Assembly (NCBI GenBank): GCA_943326825.2 | Contig: CALPUT020000027.1 | Location: forward strand, 1-14,397 | Direction: 5' to 3' | Length of the DNA stretch: 14,397 bases | From: Chryseobacterium gleum | Lineage (GTDB): Bacteria > Bacteroidota > Bacteroidia > Flavobacteriales_D > Crocinitomicaceae | Part shown: positions 1 through 7,345 of the stretch, one piece after another | Layout: the number at the start of each line of letters is the position of its first letter | Numbering within the stretch: position 1 is the first letter of the stretch | The notes under the pieces: model-generated | Database searches by the model: none | Told to the model about the DNA's origin: nothing | Seen by the model: the letters and a program-made list of their open reading frames with translations, nothing else | Made by a program: the position numbers and the translations under genes

Positions 1-854
1 AGAATATAAATATAATTTGTACGAACATCTCTAGTAAGAACTGAGTATAACATTTTGGTGTCTGTACTATATATAATCTGAATATCAGTTACATGAACAC
101 CATTTTTATAGATTAATTTCTCATATACATTCCCAAAATCATCGTATTTGAAAAACCATTCTTCATCAAATTTGCCTTCAATATCAGAAAGTGTTTTAAT
201 TGCAGATATTAATCCTTTACCATTATATTCATAAACACATTTCACACTACTAGATGTCATTCGAAGGCGTTCTTCAACGTCTAACAAATAACCATCATTG
301 TTATAATTACTAAATACATCCATATAAGGTAAATTATAACTATTCATGATTGTTTTCTTGATTTGATTTGGAAATACTTCATATTTCATCGATTCAGAAT
401 TCAGGATAACAGATTGTTCTATATGACCTTTTTCATTAATAACTTCTCTTCTTGTTTCTTCTAAAATTATTCGTTTAGAAGAATCGTAATCATAATATTT
501 TGATGTAAATCCATGTGAATCATTGCGTCGATGAATGTGCATCAAATTCAGTGAATCATAGACATAATAATTAATAATCGTATCCTTAAATCCATTATCA
601 TTTTTAGTTTCATAAGTAGAAACTACATGTCCTAAACTATCAAATGAAAACACATATTTAAATTCCGTTTGGCGCATCATATCACCTGGTTTTTTAACAG
701 TATATTTTCCTGTCATTTTTTTTATTTTATTCTTGCGAATAAACGTTTCATTGAAAAATGGTTGATCTGTAAAGGCATGTCCAAGGGTATTATCAAGAAT
801 TTGAGAATAACCTTCTATTGAAATAAACACTAAAAAAAATACGAATAACTTCAT
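1..854 (-). CDS. Secreted protein with YD-like repeats, 3' end outside window
   Basis: An open frame runs from an ATG at 854-852 to the left edge with no stop, giving 284 codons; the C-terminus is missing. The first 18 residues (MKLFVFFLVFISIEGYSQ) form a clear Sec signal peptide with likely cleavage near SQ, so the protein is exported. The mature part is rich in Tyr, Asp and Asn and contains short irregular units such as KYVFSFDSLGHV, YYVYDSLNLM, KYYDYDSSKR, VYEYNGKGLI and FKYDDFGNVY. These resemble the Y-x-Y-D-x-x-G strand repeats of RHS/YD wall proteins but are more degenerate. No catalytic motif was recognised and the function is unknown. It lies on the same strand as the efflux operon but beyond that operon's terminator, so it is probably a separate transcription unit. 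The frame is confident; the family assignment is only a resemblance. Confidence 0.8.
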   Translation of the reverse strand, partial: MKLFVFFLVFISIEGYSQILDNTLGHAFTDQPFFNETFIRKNKIKKMTGKYTVKKPGDMMRQTEFKYVFSFDSLGHVVSTYETKNDNGFKDTIINYYVYDSLNLMHIHRRNDSHGFTSKYYDYDSSKRIILEETRREVINEKGHIEQSVILNSESMKYEVFPNQIKKTIMNSYNLPYMDVFSNYNNDGYLLDVEERLRMTSSSVKCVYEYNGKGLISAIKTLSDIEGKFDEEWFFKYDDFGNVYEKLIYKNGVHVTDIQIIYSTDTKMLYSVLTRDVRTNYIYI

Positions 855-956
855 TTGACAATTTCAGAAACTAAAATTAGATAAAAAAAGTAGAATACTA
901 ATATCTTAAAAATGAATCTTTCCAAAATACATTTGAAAACTCATTTTAAATATGAA

Positions 957-986
957 TAAAAAAGGCAATCAGAAAACTAATTGCCT
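957..986 (-). terminator. Rho-independent terminator of the efflux operon
   Basis: On the minus strand, AGGCAAT (986-980) pairs with ATTGCCT (969-963) around a 10-base loop in which AG/CT can pair further. A run of six T follows on the minus strand. It starts 24 bases after the stop of the small membrane protein gene, the last gene of the efflux operon. An A-run on the other side means it could also work weakly in the opposite direction, but no plus-strand gene reads into it. Confidence 0.85.
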
Positions 987-1009
987 AAAAATTAATTGTT
1001 GAATAATAT

Positions 1010-1507
1010 TTAATCTTCCTCAGATTCTTCTCCACCAGATTTATTTTGATTTCCTGAACTTGCTCCTCCTTTTCGAATTTCAGTATGTCTAATTTCTCCG
1101 CCTGAAGTACCAACTTCACGTCCTTTAAAAATTACTACTAAAGCCAAAGCTAAAATCAAAATACTTAGCCATTTTGCAAATGATTTTTGTTTCCAACTTG
1201 CCCAAATAGCGACAATAGAAATCAATCCCAAAGCATAATTAAATAACGCGAATGCTTCTGCATTTTCTTCATGCTCATGAATTAACTGTTCTTTAACTCC
1301 AGGAAGGTTTTCAGCTATTTCTTCTGCCCCTTCTCCTGAAGCAAATGCTGAAATCGTACAAATGGCTCCCACTACGAATAAAAAATAAGCAGTTCTTTTA
1401 ACGACTTCTGATTTGATGATTAATCCTAATATTAATACGATTAACGCTGCCATCGGAATAATGATTGGCAAATGGTTAACTACTAAATGAAAATGTGCTC
1501 CGTTCAT
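1010..1507 (-). CDS. Small DUF2231-like membrane protein of metal-efflux operon
   Basis: A 165-residue protein with about four hydrophobic segments (roughly residues 14-31, 38-56, 87-103 and 111-127) and a hydrophilic Gly/Ser/Glu-rich tail ending in EESEED. The N-terminus NGAHFHLVVNHLP places His at 5, 7 and 12 just before the first helix. A second cluster, HEHEE at 77-81, lies in the loop before helix 3, and a GGEIRHTEI motif (137-145) follows helix 4. This layout resembles DUF2231-type membrane proteins that occur with CzcA/CusA systems in Bacteroidota; that link is from memory of the family. The His clusters suggest a metal- or haem-binding membrane accessory, which is inference. It is the last gene of the operon, 238 bases after the adaptor gene; the spacer holds two stem-loop repeats. 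A terminator follows. The function is unproven. Confidence 0.85.
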   Translation of the reverse strand: MNGAHFHLVVNHLPIIIPMAALIVLILGLIIKSEVVKRTAYFLFVVGAICTISAFASGEGAEEIAENLPGVKEQLIHEHEENAEAFALFNYALGLISIVAIWASWKQKSFAKWLSILILALALVVIFKGREVGTSGGEIRHTEIRKGGASSGNQNKSGGEESEED

Positions 1508-1541
1508 ATTACTTTAATTTTAAATGATAAATATTTACTAC

Positions 1542-1587
1542 TTCCTCCCTTGAGGGAGTCCCGATAGCTATCGGGAGAGGAGGGTGA
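1542..1587 (+). repeat. Stem-loop repeat element, copy A
   Basis: A hairpin (1545-1550 pairing with 1553-1558, CTCCCT/AGGGAG) is followed by a perfect 18-base palindrome at 1559-1576 and then a G-rich tail GAGGAGGGTGA (1577-1587). It is G/C-rich against an AT-rich background. The same hairpin-plus-tail plan recurs in opposite orientation at 1640-1710 and again at 2890-2921. It resembles short interspersed repeats common between genes in Bacteroidota. No coding role is apparent. Confidence 0.7.
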
Positions 1588-1639
1588 CCTTCCGTGAACT
1601 CAATTTTGTATCAATTTGCTTCGAATTAAATTCATAATA

Positions 1640-1710
1640 TCACCTCCTTTAATCTCCTTGCGCTAACGACTTAGTCTTCGCAAATATATTTGCTCTCCTC
1701 AAGGAGGGAA
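1640..1710 (-). repeat. Stem-loop repeat element, copy B, facing copy A
   Basis: Read on the minus strand it starts with TTCCCTCCTTGAGGAG (1710-1695), a hairpin of five pairs, and ends with AAAGGAGGTGA (1650-1640), matching the plan of copy A. Between them lies a 44-base insert containing a perfect 14-base palindrome, GCAAATATATTTGC (1680-1693), and a second small inverted repeat CTAA/TTAG (1663-1674). Copies A and B point inward with 52 bases between them, so the whole of 1542-1710 has imperfect terminal inverted repeats like a miniature element. The tail mimics a perfect ribosome binding site in front of a 12-codon frame (1635-1600, with the stop), which is probably coincidental. Confidence 0.65.
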
Positions 1711-1745
1711 ACTTCTAACTTTCAACTATTAACTCTCAACTATTA

Positions 1746-2876
1746 TTACTCTTCTTCTTCTGCGTTTTTAAGCTTCATCAACAATGAATAGGCTCCATTT
1801 ACTACAATTGGCTGATCATTCAATTTTGAATAATTTATGATTTCTACTAATCCGTTTTCTTTAGCTCCTGTTTTCACTTGTATCATCTCGAACGCGTTCT
1901 TTTTTAATTCAACAAACACATATTCAAAGTTTCCAAATCGAATAACTGCTTCCTCTGAAATCGTTTGTGCTTTTACATTTTTTAATTCAATATCAGCATT
2001 CATATACATTCCTGGCACTAAACTTTTATCGTATTTGTTAAAATGACAATGTACTTCTGTGTTTTTTTCTATTGATAATGAATGACCTATCAATATGATT
2101 TCACATGGATATTTTACACCTGAATTGTTATCATAAGCCACTAACTTTTGTCCAATAGCTAATTTAGGCAAATCCTTTTCGAACACACTCAAATTCAAGT
2201 GTATATCTGCAACGTTAACCAATTCAAATAACACTTCACTTGGTGTTAAATATTTACCAATATTTGCATTTACTTTTGATACATATCCATCAATTGGAGA
2301 AGTTATTGAAACTCTTTTAGAAATATTATCCTCATTCAATCGATTTGAATTGATCCCAATTAATTGCAAACTTTCATCTAATGCTCTTAAATTGATTTTC
2401 GCATTTTTATATTCTGCTTCCGATAGTTGAAAAATCTTATCACTTGAAGCTTTACTACTATTCAGCTCTTTTTGGCGTGAATATTCTCCCTCAGTAATTT
2501 TCAATTTGACTTTTGCTAACAAATAATTTTGTTGTAATTGAACATATTGCTGATCTTCCAATGTTGCAATCACTTGGCCTTTTTTCACCATTGCGCCAGG
2601 CAACAAATCAGTTGTTTTCAAATAACCTCCCATCGGGATACTTATTGAAACCAAGTTCTGAGGCGGAACATCTATTTTTCCATTCAATTTTAGAATAGAT
2701 GAAATTTCTTTTTCCTCTAGTTTTGCAAAAGTTAAACCTGCGTTTTGAACTTGCGCACTTGTTAAAGTTACTTTCATAGATTCAACTGCAGGTGCTGATT
2801 CTGTTGTTTTTACATCTTCTTTTCCACCACAAGCTACCAACAGCATTAAGAATGGTATTATATAATTTATTTTCAT
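1746..2876 (-). CDS. RND efflux periplasmic adaptor lipoprotein (CusB/CzcB type)
   Basis: The 376-residue membrane-fusion protein links the inner-membrane RND pump to the outer-membrane channel. Residues 1-16 form a lipoprotein signal with lipobox LVAC; Cys16 would be lipidated and anchor the protein to a membrane. The two halves of the lipoyl/barrel-sandwich domain are visible at about 75-108 (GAMVKKGQVIATLED) and 188-222 (ITSPIDGYVSKV, with NIGKYLTPSEVLFEL). They flank a predominantly helical hairpin at about 110-180. A beta-barrel follows (about 223-300), then a membrane-proximal domain to the C-terminus, which ends in an acidic NAEEEE tail. Length is normal for the family. It follows the pump gene on the same strand after 52 bases that contain repeat copy C. 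There is no long His- or Met-rich extension, so the metal carried cannot be read from this protein. Confidence 0.93.
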   Translation of the reverse strand: MKINYIIPFLMLLVACGGKEDVKTTESAPAVESMKVTLTSAQVQNAGLTFAKLEEKEISSILKLNGKIDVPPQNLVSISIPMGGYLKTTDLLPGAMVKKGQVIATLEDQQYVQLQQNYLLAKVKLKITEGEYSRQKELNSSKASSDKIFQLSEAEYKNAKINLRALDESLQLIGINSNRLNEDNISKRVSITSPIDGYVSKVNANIGKYLTPSEVLFELVNVADIHLNLSVFEKDLPKLAIGQKLVAYDNNSGVKYPCEIILIGHSLSIEKNTEVHCHFNKYDKSLVPGMYMNADIELKNVKAQTISEEAVIRFGNFEYVFVELKKNAFEMIQVKTGAKENGLVEIINYSKLNDQPIVVNGAYSLLMKLKNAEEEE

Positions 2877-2889
2877 TTCTTTATAATTT

Positions 2890-2921
2890 TCATCCCCCTC
2901 TATCCCCCTTCAAAGGGGGAA
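2890..2921 (-). repeat. Stem-loop repeat element, copy C
   Basis: The element fills most of the short spacer between pump and adaptor genes. A 7-base stem (2904-2910 CCCCCTT with 2913-2919 AAGGGGG) is followed on the minus strand by ATA and then the tail GAGGGGGATGA (2900-2890). It is the shortest of the three related copies and lacks the palindromic insert of copies A and B. In the transcript it would form a stable hairpin after the pump stop codon and 14 bases before the adaptor start, so it might stabilise or partly terminate the message. That role is inference. Confidence 0.65.
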
Positions 2922-2928
2922 GAAAAGA

Positions 2929-5900
2929 TTAATTTCCGTTTAATAAATATGTTAACTCAATTGTACTTTCATTCAATTTTAAAATCGCATCTTGGTAATT
3001 ACTTTGAATAGCAATACTTTGATTTACTAACATTGCCCAATCTAAATAATTAATGTCTCCATTAATAAATTGTTTTTGTGCTGTTTCAAATATCAATTTT
3101 GAATTAGGTAATGCTTGTTCTTCCAATTCTTTCACGATTTGCTTTTGAACTTCGTAACGTTTTAACAATACATCTAATTGATTCTCTAAATTTTGCGTTT
3201 CAATTTGCAAAGTATTAGCTGCTAATTCTGTATTAATCTGTGCAGCTTTTATATTTTGTCTTTGATTCGTAAACAACGGTATTCCAACACCAACTTGCGC
3301 ACTATTGAAACGAGTTGAATAATTGTAATCCTTATTATCAGCCCCAGTTCCATAAATTGTTCCAGAAGTCAAGGCCAATTGAAGATTTGGATTTTGCTTA
3401 GATTTCTCAACTCGAACCATTGATTCGGCTAATTTTATATCAGCTTCCAATAAAAGTAAATTGGGATGTTTTGCTAATAAAGATTTATCTTTTTGTCCAT
3501 TTAACTGAACGATAATAGATGTTGTTTCTGGAATAAATTGAGTCGAAGTATTTAATAAATATTGAAAGTGAAGTTGCTCTATTTCAATATCTGCATTCAA
3601 TTGATTCAATTGATGTCCGATTTGCAAACGCTGATAATCAATCGTTGATTTCTCTAAGACATTACTTTCACCCAACTGAATTCGAAGATTCGCTTTTTCA
3701 AGATAAGAAGCATAGATACTGTCAATTTTTAATAATAAAATCTTCTTCTCTTCTAAATTAACTAAATTATAAAATACTTTAGATACACTCCGCTTCAAAT
3801 CAGCAGATTTCAATAATACATTAACCTCACTCTTGTTAACTTCTTCTATTTGAAGTTTTTTACGGTTCGTATAAACTGTAGGAAATTCAATACTTTGACT
3901 AATTCCAAATCGATTATCTCGATAAATACTATTCAATTTACCATAATCAGCTGTCACTATTGTTTGTGGAATTGTACCGGAAGCTTTCACTAATTGCTTT
4001 TGATATTCAACTCTTAATTTTTCATTTTTTAACGTCAAATTATTCGCTAAAGCTGTATCAATTGCTGTTTGAAAACTTATAGGAGTTTGACCAAAACTTT
4101 GAGTTGAAATAATTAAAATTGCAACTATCGATACAATGCTTTTATTTTGAATTTTTACTTCTCTTGTATTTGTGAAAATGACATAAAGAATTGGTAGAAC
4201 AAATAATGTCAAAAATGTTGCTAATAGCAAACCTCCAATAACTACTGAAGCTAACGGTCGTTGAACCTCTGCTCCTGCTCCGTGACTCATTGCCATTGGT
4301 AAGAAACCTAAAGAAGCAACAAAAGCAGTCATTAATACTGGGCGCATACGAATTTTAGTCCCCATCAATACGATTCTTTTTAAATCCTTCATTCCTTCTG
4401 CTTTCAATCGATTGAACTCTGCTACGAGTACAATTCCATTTAAAACTGCAACACCAAAAAGAGCAATAAAACCAACTCCAGCACTAATACTAAAAGGTAA
4501 ATCTAAAATGTAGAGAGCAAAAATACCACCAATCGCCGATAATGGAATCGCTGTAAAAATTAATAATCCTTGTTTCACAGATTTGAAAGCAAAATATAAT
4601 AAGAAGAAAATCATCAATAAAGCCAATGGAACAGCTATCGATAAACGTTTTTTAGCTTTTTCTAAATTCTTAAATGATCCTCCGTATTCAACAGTATAAC
4701 CTGCAGGGAATTTAATTTTTGCATCCACTTTAGAACTTAGTTCTTCCATCAAACTTTGAACATCACGTCCACGCGCATTGAATCCTACTACAATTCTACG
4801 TTTTGTGTTTTCTCTTTGAATTTGATTAGGACCTTCTACAATATCAACTTTCGCTAACATATTCAACGGCACCTGAGTTCCGTTTGCAGTTGGTATTAAT
4901 AAATTCTGAACATCTGTAACATCTGCTCTTTGCGATTTATCCATCCTTACAACTAAATCAAAACGTTTTTCTCCTTCGTAAACCAAACCCGCTGCTCTTC
5001 CTGAAAAGGCTGCATTTATGACATCATTCACATGATTGATAGTTAAACCATATTGAGATATTGCAGATCGATTGTATTCAATTACAATTTGAGGCATACC
5101 TGTAACTGCTTCTACATATAAATCTTGAGCACCATCAATTCCTTGAACAATTCCACCCAATTTATGAGCGTATGCAGCGAGCGTATCCAAATCTTCTCCG
5201 TAAATTTTACAAACAATATCTTGACGAGCACCAGTCATTAATTCATTGAAACGCATTTGAACTGGATATTGAAAACCAAATGTAACACCCGGTACAACTT
5301 CCAATTCTTTTTTCATTTTTTCTGCCAATTCATTGAATGTTTTAGCTGACGTCCATTCTTTTTTATCTTTCAAAATAACCATTAAATCGGTTGCTTCCAT
5401 TGGCATGGGATCAGTTGGAATTTCTCCACTTCCAGTTTTTCCTACAACCTTAATAACTTCTGGAAATTTATTGATTAATACTTTCTCCGCTTTCAAACAG
5501 GCAGCCATAGAAGCCTCTAAACTTGTACCTGTTAAAACCCTTGTTTCAACAGCAAAATCTCCTTCTTCTAATGCGGGTATAAATTCACCACCTAAAGTTG
5601 TCATTACAACTATTGCTAAGACAAATAATCCGATAACTGAAATGATAATTTTTTTTGAATGCCTTAAAGCTTGTGCTAATTTCTCTTGATAAAAACGTTC
5701 CAATTTACCCATTACTTTATCAGAAATTGTTTGTTTATTTGTTCCTTTCTTTGATAAAATAATGGCACTCATCATAGGTACATAAGTTAATGAAAGTATA
5801 AATGCACCGATCAATGCAAAAGCAACGGTTTGTGCCATTGGTTTAAACATTTTCCCCTCTATTCCTTGTAATGTAAATATTGGTAAATAAACCACTAAAA

Positions 5901-7275
5901 TAACGATTTGACCAAATACAGCACTATTCATCATTTTGCCAGCAGATTCTTTTACAATGCCGTCCATTTCAGTTTGTTGAAATTTTGCTTTATTTCTATG
6001 TTTTCTACTATGACTCAATTGGTGCATGGTGGCCTCAACAATAATAACCGCACCATCGATAATTAATCCAAAATCTAATGCTCCCAAACTCATTAAGTTT
6101 CCACTTACTCCAAATAAGTTCATCATGATTATGGCAAACAACATTGCTAAAGGAATAACACTTGCTACTAATAATCCCGCTCTGAAATTCCCTAAGAAAA
6201 GAACTAAAATGAAAATCACTATCAACGCACCTTCAATCAAATTTGTTTCTACAGTATGAATAGAATTATTCACCATCTTTGTTCGATCTAAAAATGGTTC
6301 AATAACAACTCCTTCCGGTAATATTTTTTGAATTTCAGCTATTTTTTCTTTTACATCTTTGATAACTTGTGAACTATTTCCACCCTTCATCATCATTACG
6401 ATCGCTCCTGCTACTTCGCCTTCTCCGTTGTAAGTCATACCACCAAAACGAATCGCATGTCCAATTTTGACATCAGCAACATCTTTGATAGTTAAAGGAG
6501 TTCCAGCATCAGTTGTTTTAATTGCAATTGATTCGATGTCTTCTTTTTTACCTAATAATCCTTCCGTACGGATAAATAAAACACTTGATTGTTTTTCAAT
6601 ATAGGCTCCACCTGTATTTTGATTATTTTGTTCCAAAGCACTAAAAACATCGTCAATCGTTATTCCAAATGCGTTTAATTTGTTTGGATGAATTGCAATT
6701 TCATATTGCTTTAATTTACCTCCGAAACTACTTACATCTGCGATGCCTTCAACACGCAATAAGTCACGACGTACAATCCAATCTTGAATCGTTCTTAATT
6801 CTGTGTCATCATATTTTCCTTCGTAGCCTTTTTTGGCTTTCACAACATACTGATAGATCTCTCCTAAACCAGTTGTTATCGGTCCCATACTTGGAACGCC
6901 GACTCCTTTAGGAATCTGATCTTTTACATTCTGTAGTCGCTCTTGAACTTGTTGACGAGCCCAATAAACATCAGTATCATCATCAAAAACCAATGAAACA
7001 ACTGATAAACCAAAACGAGAAAAACTTCTAATTTCAATTAACCCGTGAATATTGCTATTTGCTTGTTCGACAGGGAATGTTACCAAACGTTCAATGTCTG
7101 TTGCTCCAAGTGATGGTGCTGAAGTGATTATTTGAACCTGATTATTAGTGATGTCAGGAACGGCATCAATTGGCAATTTTGTTAATTCATAACTCCCATA
7201 ACCTATGAGAAAAATCGTAAATAAGCCAATTATCAATTTCTGCTTAACAGAAAAGTTAATGATTGCATTTAACAT
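2929..7275 (-). CDS. CzcA/CusA-family metal RND pump fused to TolC-family outer-membrane channel
   Basis: The 1448-residue protein has two parts. Residues 1 to about 1038 are a heavy-metal RND antiporter. They include the first membrane helix at 13-30, KLPIDAVPDITNNQVQI, the VTFPVEQ segment, and the helix-4 motif DFGLIIDGAVIIVE. In that motif D401, D407 and E414 match the proton-relay triad of CzcA-type pumps. The EEGDFAVETR and QMRFNELMTGARQD periplasmic motifs and the second helix bundle (about 877-1037) also fit. Residues about 1064-1448 are a TolC/OEP-type channel with long helical stretches. The junction (1045-1063) looks exactly like a signal peptide, so the channel may be exported through it. 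The DFG-D-E motif favours divalent ions such as Zn, Co or Ni over Cu/Ag, but the substrate is uncertain. Pump-channel fusions are known in Bacteroidota. No in-frame ATG lies at the junction and no stop interrupts the frame, so the fusion looks genuine. Confidence 0.95.
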   Translation of the reverse strand: MLNAIINFSVKQKLIIGLFTIFLIGYGSYELTKLPIDAVPDITNNQVQIITSAPSLGATDIERLVTFPVEQANSNIHGLIEIRSFSRFGLSVVSLVFDDDTDVYWARQQVQERLQNVKDQIPKGVGVPSMGPITTGLGEIYQYVVKAKKGYEGKYDDTELRTIQDWIVRRDLLRVEGIADVSSFGGKLKQYEIAIHPNKLNAFGITIDDVFSALEQNNQNTGGAYIEKQSSVLFIRTEGLLGKKEDIESIAIKTTDAGTPLTIKDVADVKIGHAIRFGGMTYNGEGEVAGAIVMMMKGGNSSQVIKDVKEKIAEIQKILPEGVVIEPFLDRTKMVNNSIHTVETNLIEGALIVIFILVLFLGNFRAGLLVASVIPLAMLFAIIMMNLFGVSGNLMSLGALDFGLIIDGAVIIVEATMHQLSHSRKHRNKAKFQQTEMDGIVKESAGKMMNSAVFGQIVILVVYLPIFTLQGIEGKMFKPMAQTVAFALIGAFILSLTYVPMMSAIILSKKGTNKQTISDKVMGKLERFYQEKLAQALRHSKKIIISVIGLFVLAIVVMTTLGGEFIPALEEGDFAVETRVLTGTSLEASMAACLKAEKVLINKFPEVIKVVGKTGSGEIPTDPMPMEATDLMVILKDKKEWTSAKTFNELAEKMKKELEVVPGVTFGFQYPVQMRFNELMTGARQDIVCKIYGEDLDTLAAYAHKLGGIVQGIDGAQDLYVEAVTGMPQIVIEYNRSAISQYGLTINHVNDVINAAFSGRAAGLVYEGEKRFDLVVRMDKSQRADVTDVQNLLIPTANGTQVPLNMLAKVDIVEGPNQIQRENTKRRIVVGFNARGRDVQSLMEELSSKVDAKIKFPAGYTVEYGGSFKNLEKAKKRLSIAVPLALLMIFFLLYFAFKSVKQGLLIFTAIPLSAIGGIFALYILDLPFSISAGVGFIALFGVAVLNGIVLVAEFNRLKAEGMKDLKRIVLMGTKIRMRPVLMTAFVASLGFLPMAMSHGAGAEVQRPLASVVIGGLLLATFLTLFVLPILYVIFTNTREVKIQNKSIVSIVAILIISTQSFGQTPISFQTAIDTALANNLTLKNEKLRVEYQKQLVKASGTIPQTIVTADYGKLNSIYRDNRFGISQSIEFPTVYTNRKKLQIEEVNKSEVNVLLKSADLKRSVSKVFYNLVNLEEKKILLLKIDSIYASYLEKANLRIQLGESNVLEKSTIDYQRLQIGHQLNQLNADIEIEQLHFQYLLNTSTQFIPETTSIIVQLNGQKDKSLLAKHPNLLLLEADIKLAESMVRVEKSKQNPNLQLALTSGTIYGTGADNKDYNYSTRFNSAQVGVGIPLFTNQRQNIKAAQINTELAANTLQIETQNLENQLDVLLKRYEVQKQIVKELEEQALPNSKLIFETAQKQFINGDINYLDWAMLVNQSIAIQSNYQDAILKLNESTIELTYLLNGN

Positions 7276-7315
7276 AAAAAAATTTGATTTCTTAATTCTT
7301 TAAATTGTATGAAAA

Positions 7316-7332
7316 CAAAGTCTTAAACTTTG
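7316..7332. other. Short inverted repeat in the spacer before the pump gene
   Basis: CAAAGT (7316-7321) and ACTTTG (7327-7332) form a 6-base stem with a 5-base loop, in the 70-base gap between the small His-rich gene and the pump gene. No T-run follows on the minus strand, so it is not a convincing terminator. It could be an mRNA hairpin or a chance repeat in AT-rich DNA. Confidence 0.3.
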
Positions 7333-7345
7333 ATTTTTGAAAGAA

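Noticed and set aside
1600..1635. A 12-codon minus-strand frame (including the stop), MNLIRSKLIQN, behind a perfect AAAGGAGGTGA ribosome-binding-like site
   Set aside because: The site is the shared tail of the stem-loop repeat family, which occurs elsewhere without a start codon, and strong Shine-Dalgarno sites are little used in this phylum. The frame is too short to support as a gene.
1541..1712. Insertion sequence or CRISPR array
   Set aside because: No transposase and no regular spacer-repeat pattern is present; only imperfect facing stem-loop repeats are seen.
4080..4170. Possible missed gene boundary or sequencing error joining separate pump and channel genes
   Set aside because: No in-frame ATG lies at the junction and the frame is continuous through a well-formed signal-like segment. 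Such fusions are known in the phylum, so a genuine fusion is more likely.
5333..6911. Several plus-strand frames of 77-118 codons opposite the pump gene
   Set aside because: They lie entirely antisense to a well-conserved RND coding region and show no recognisable domain.
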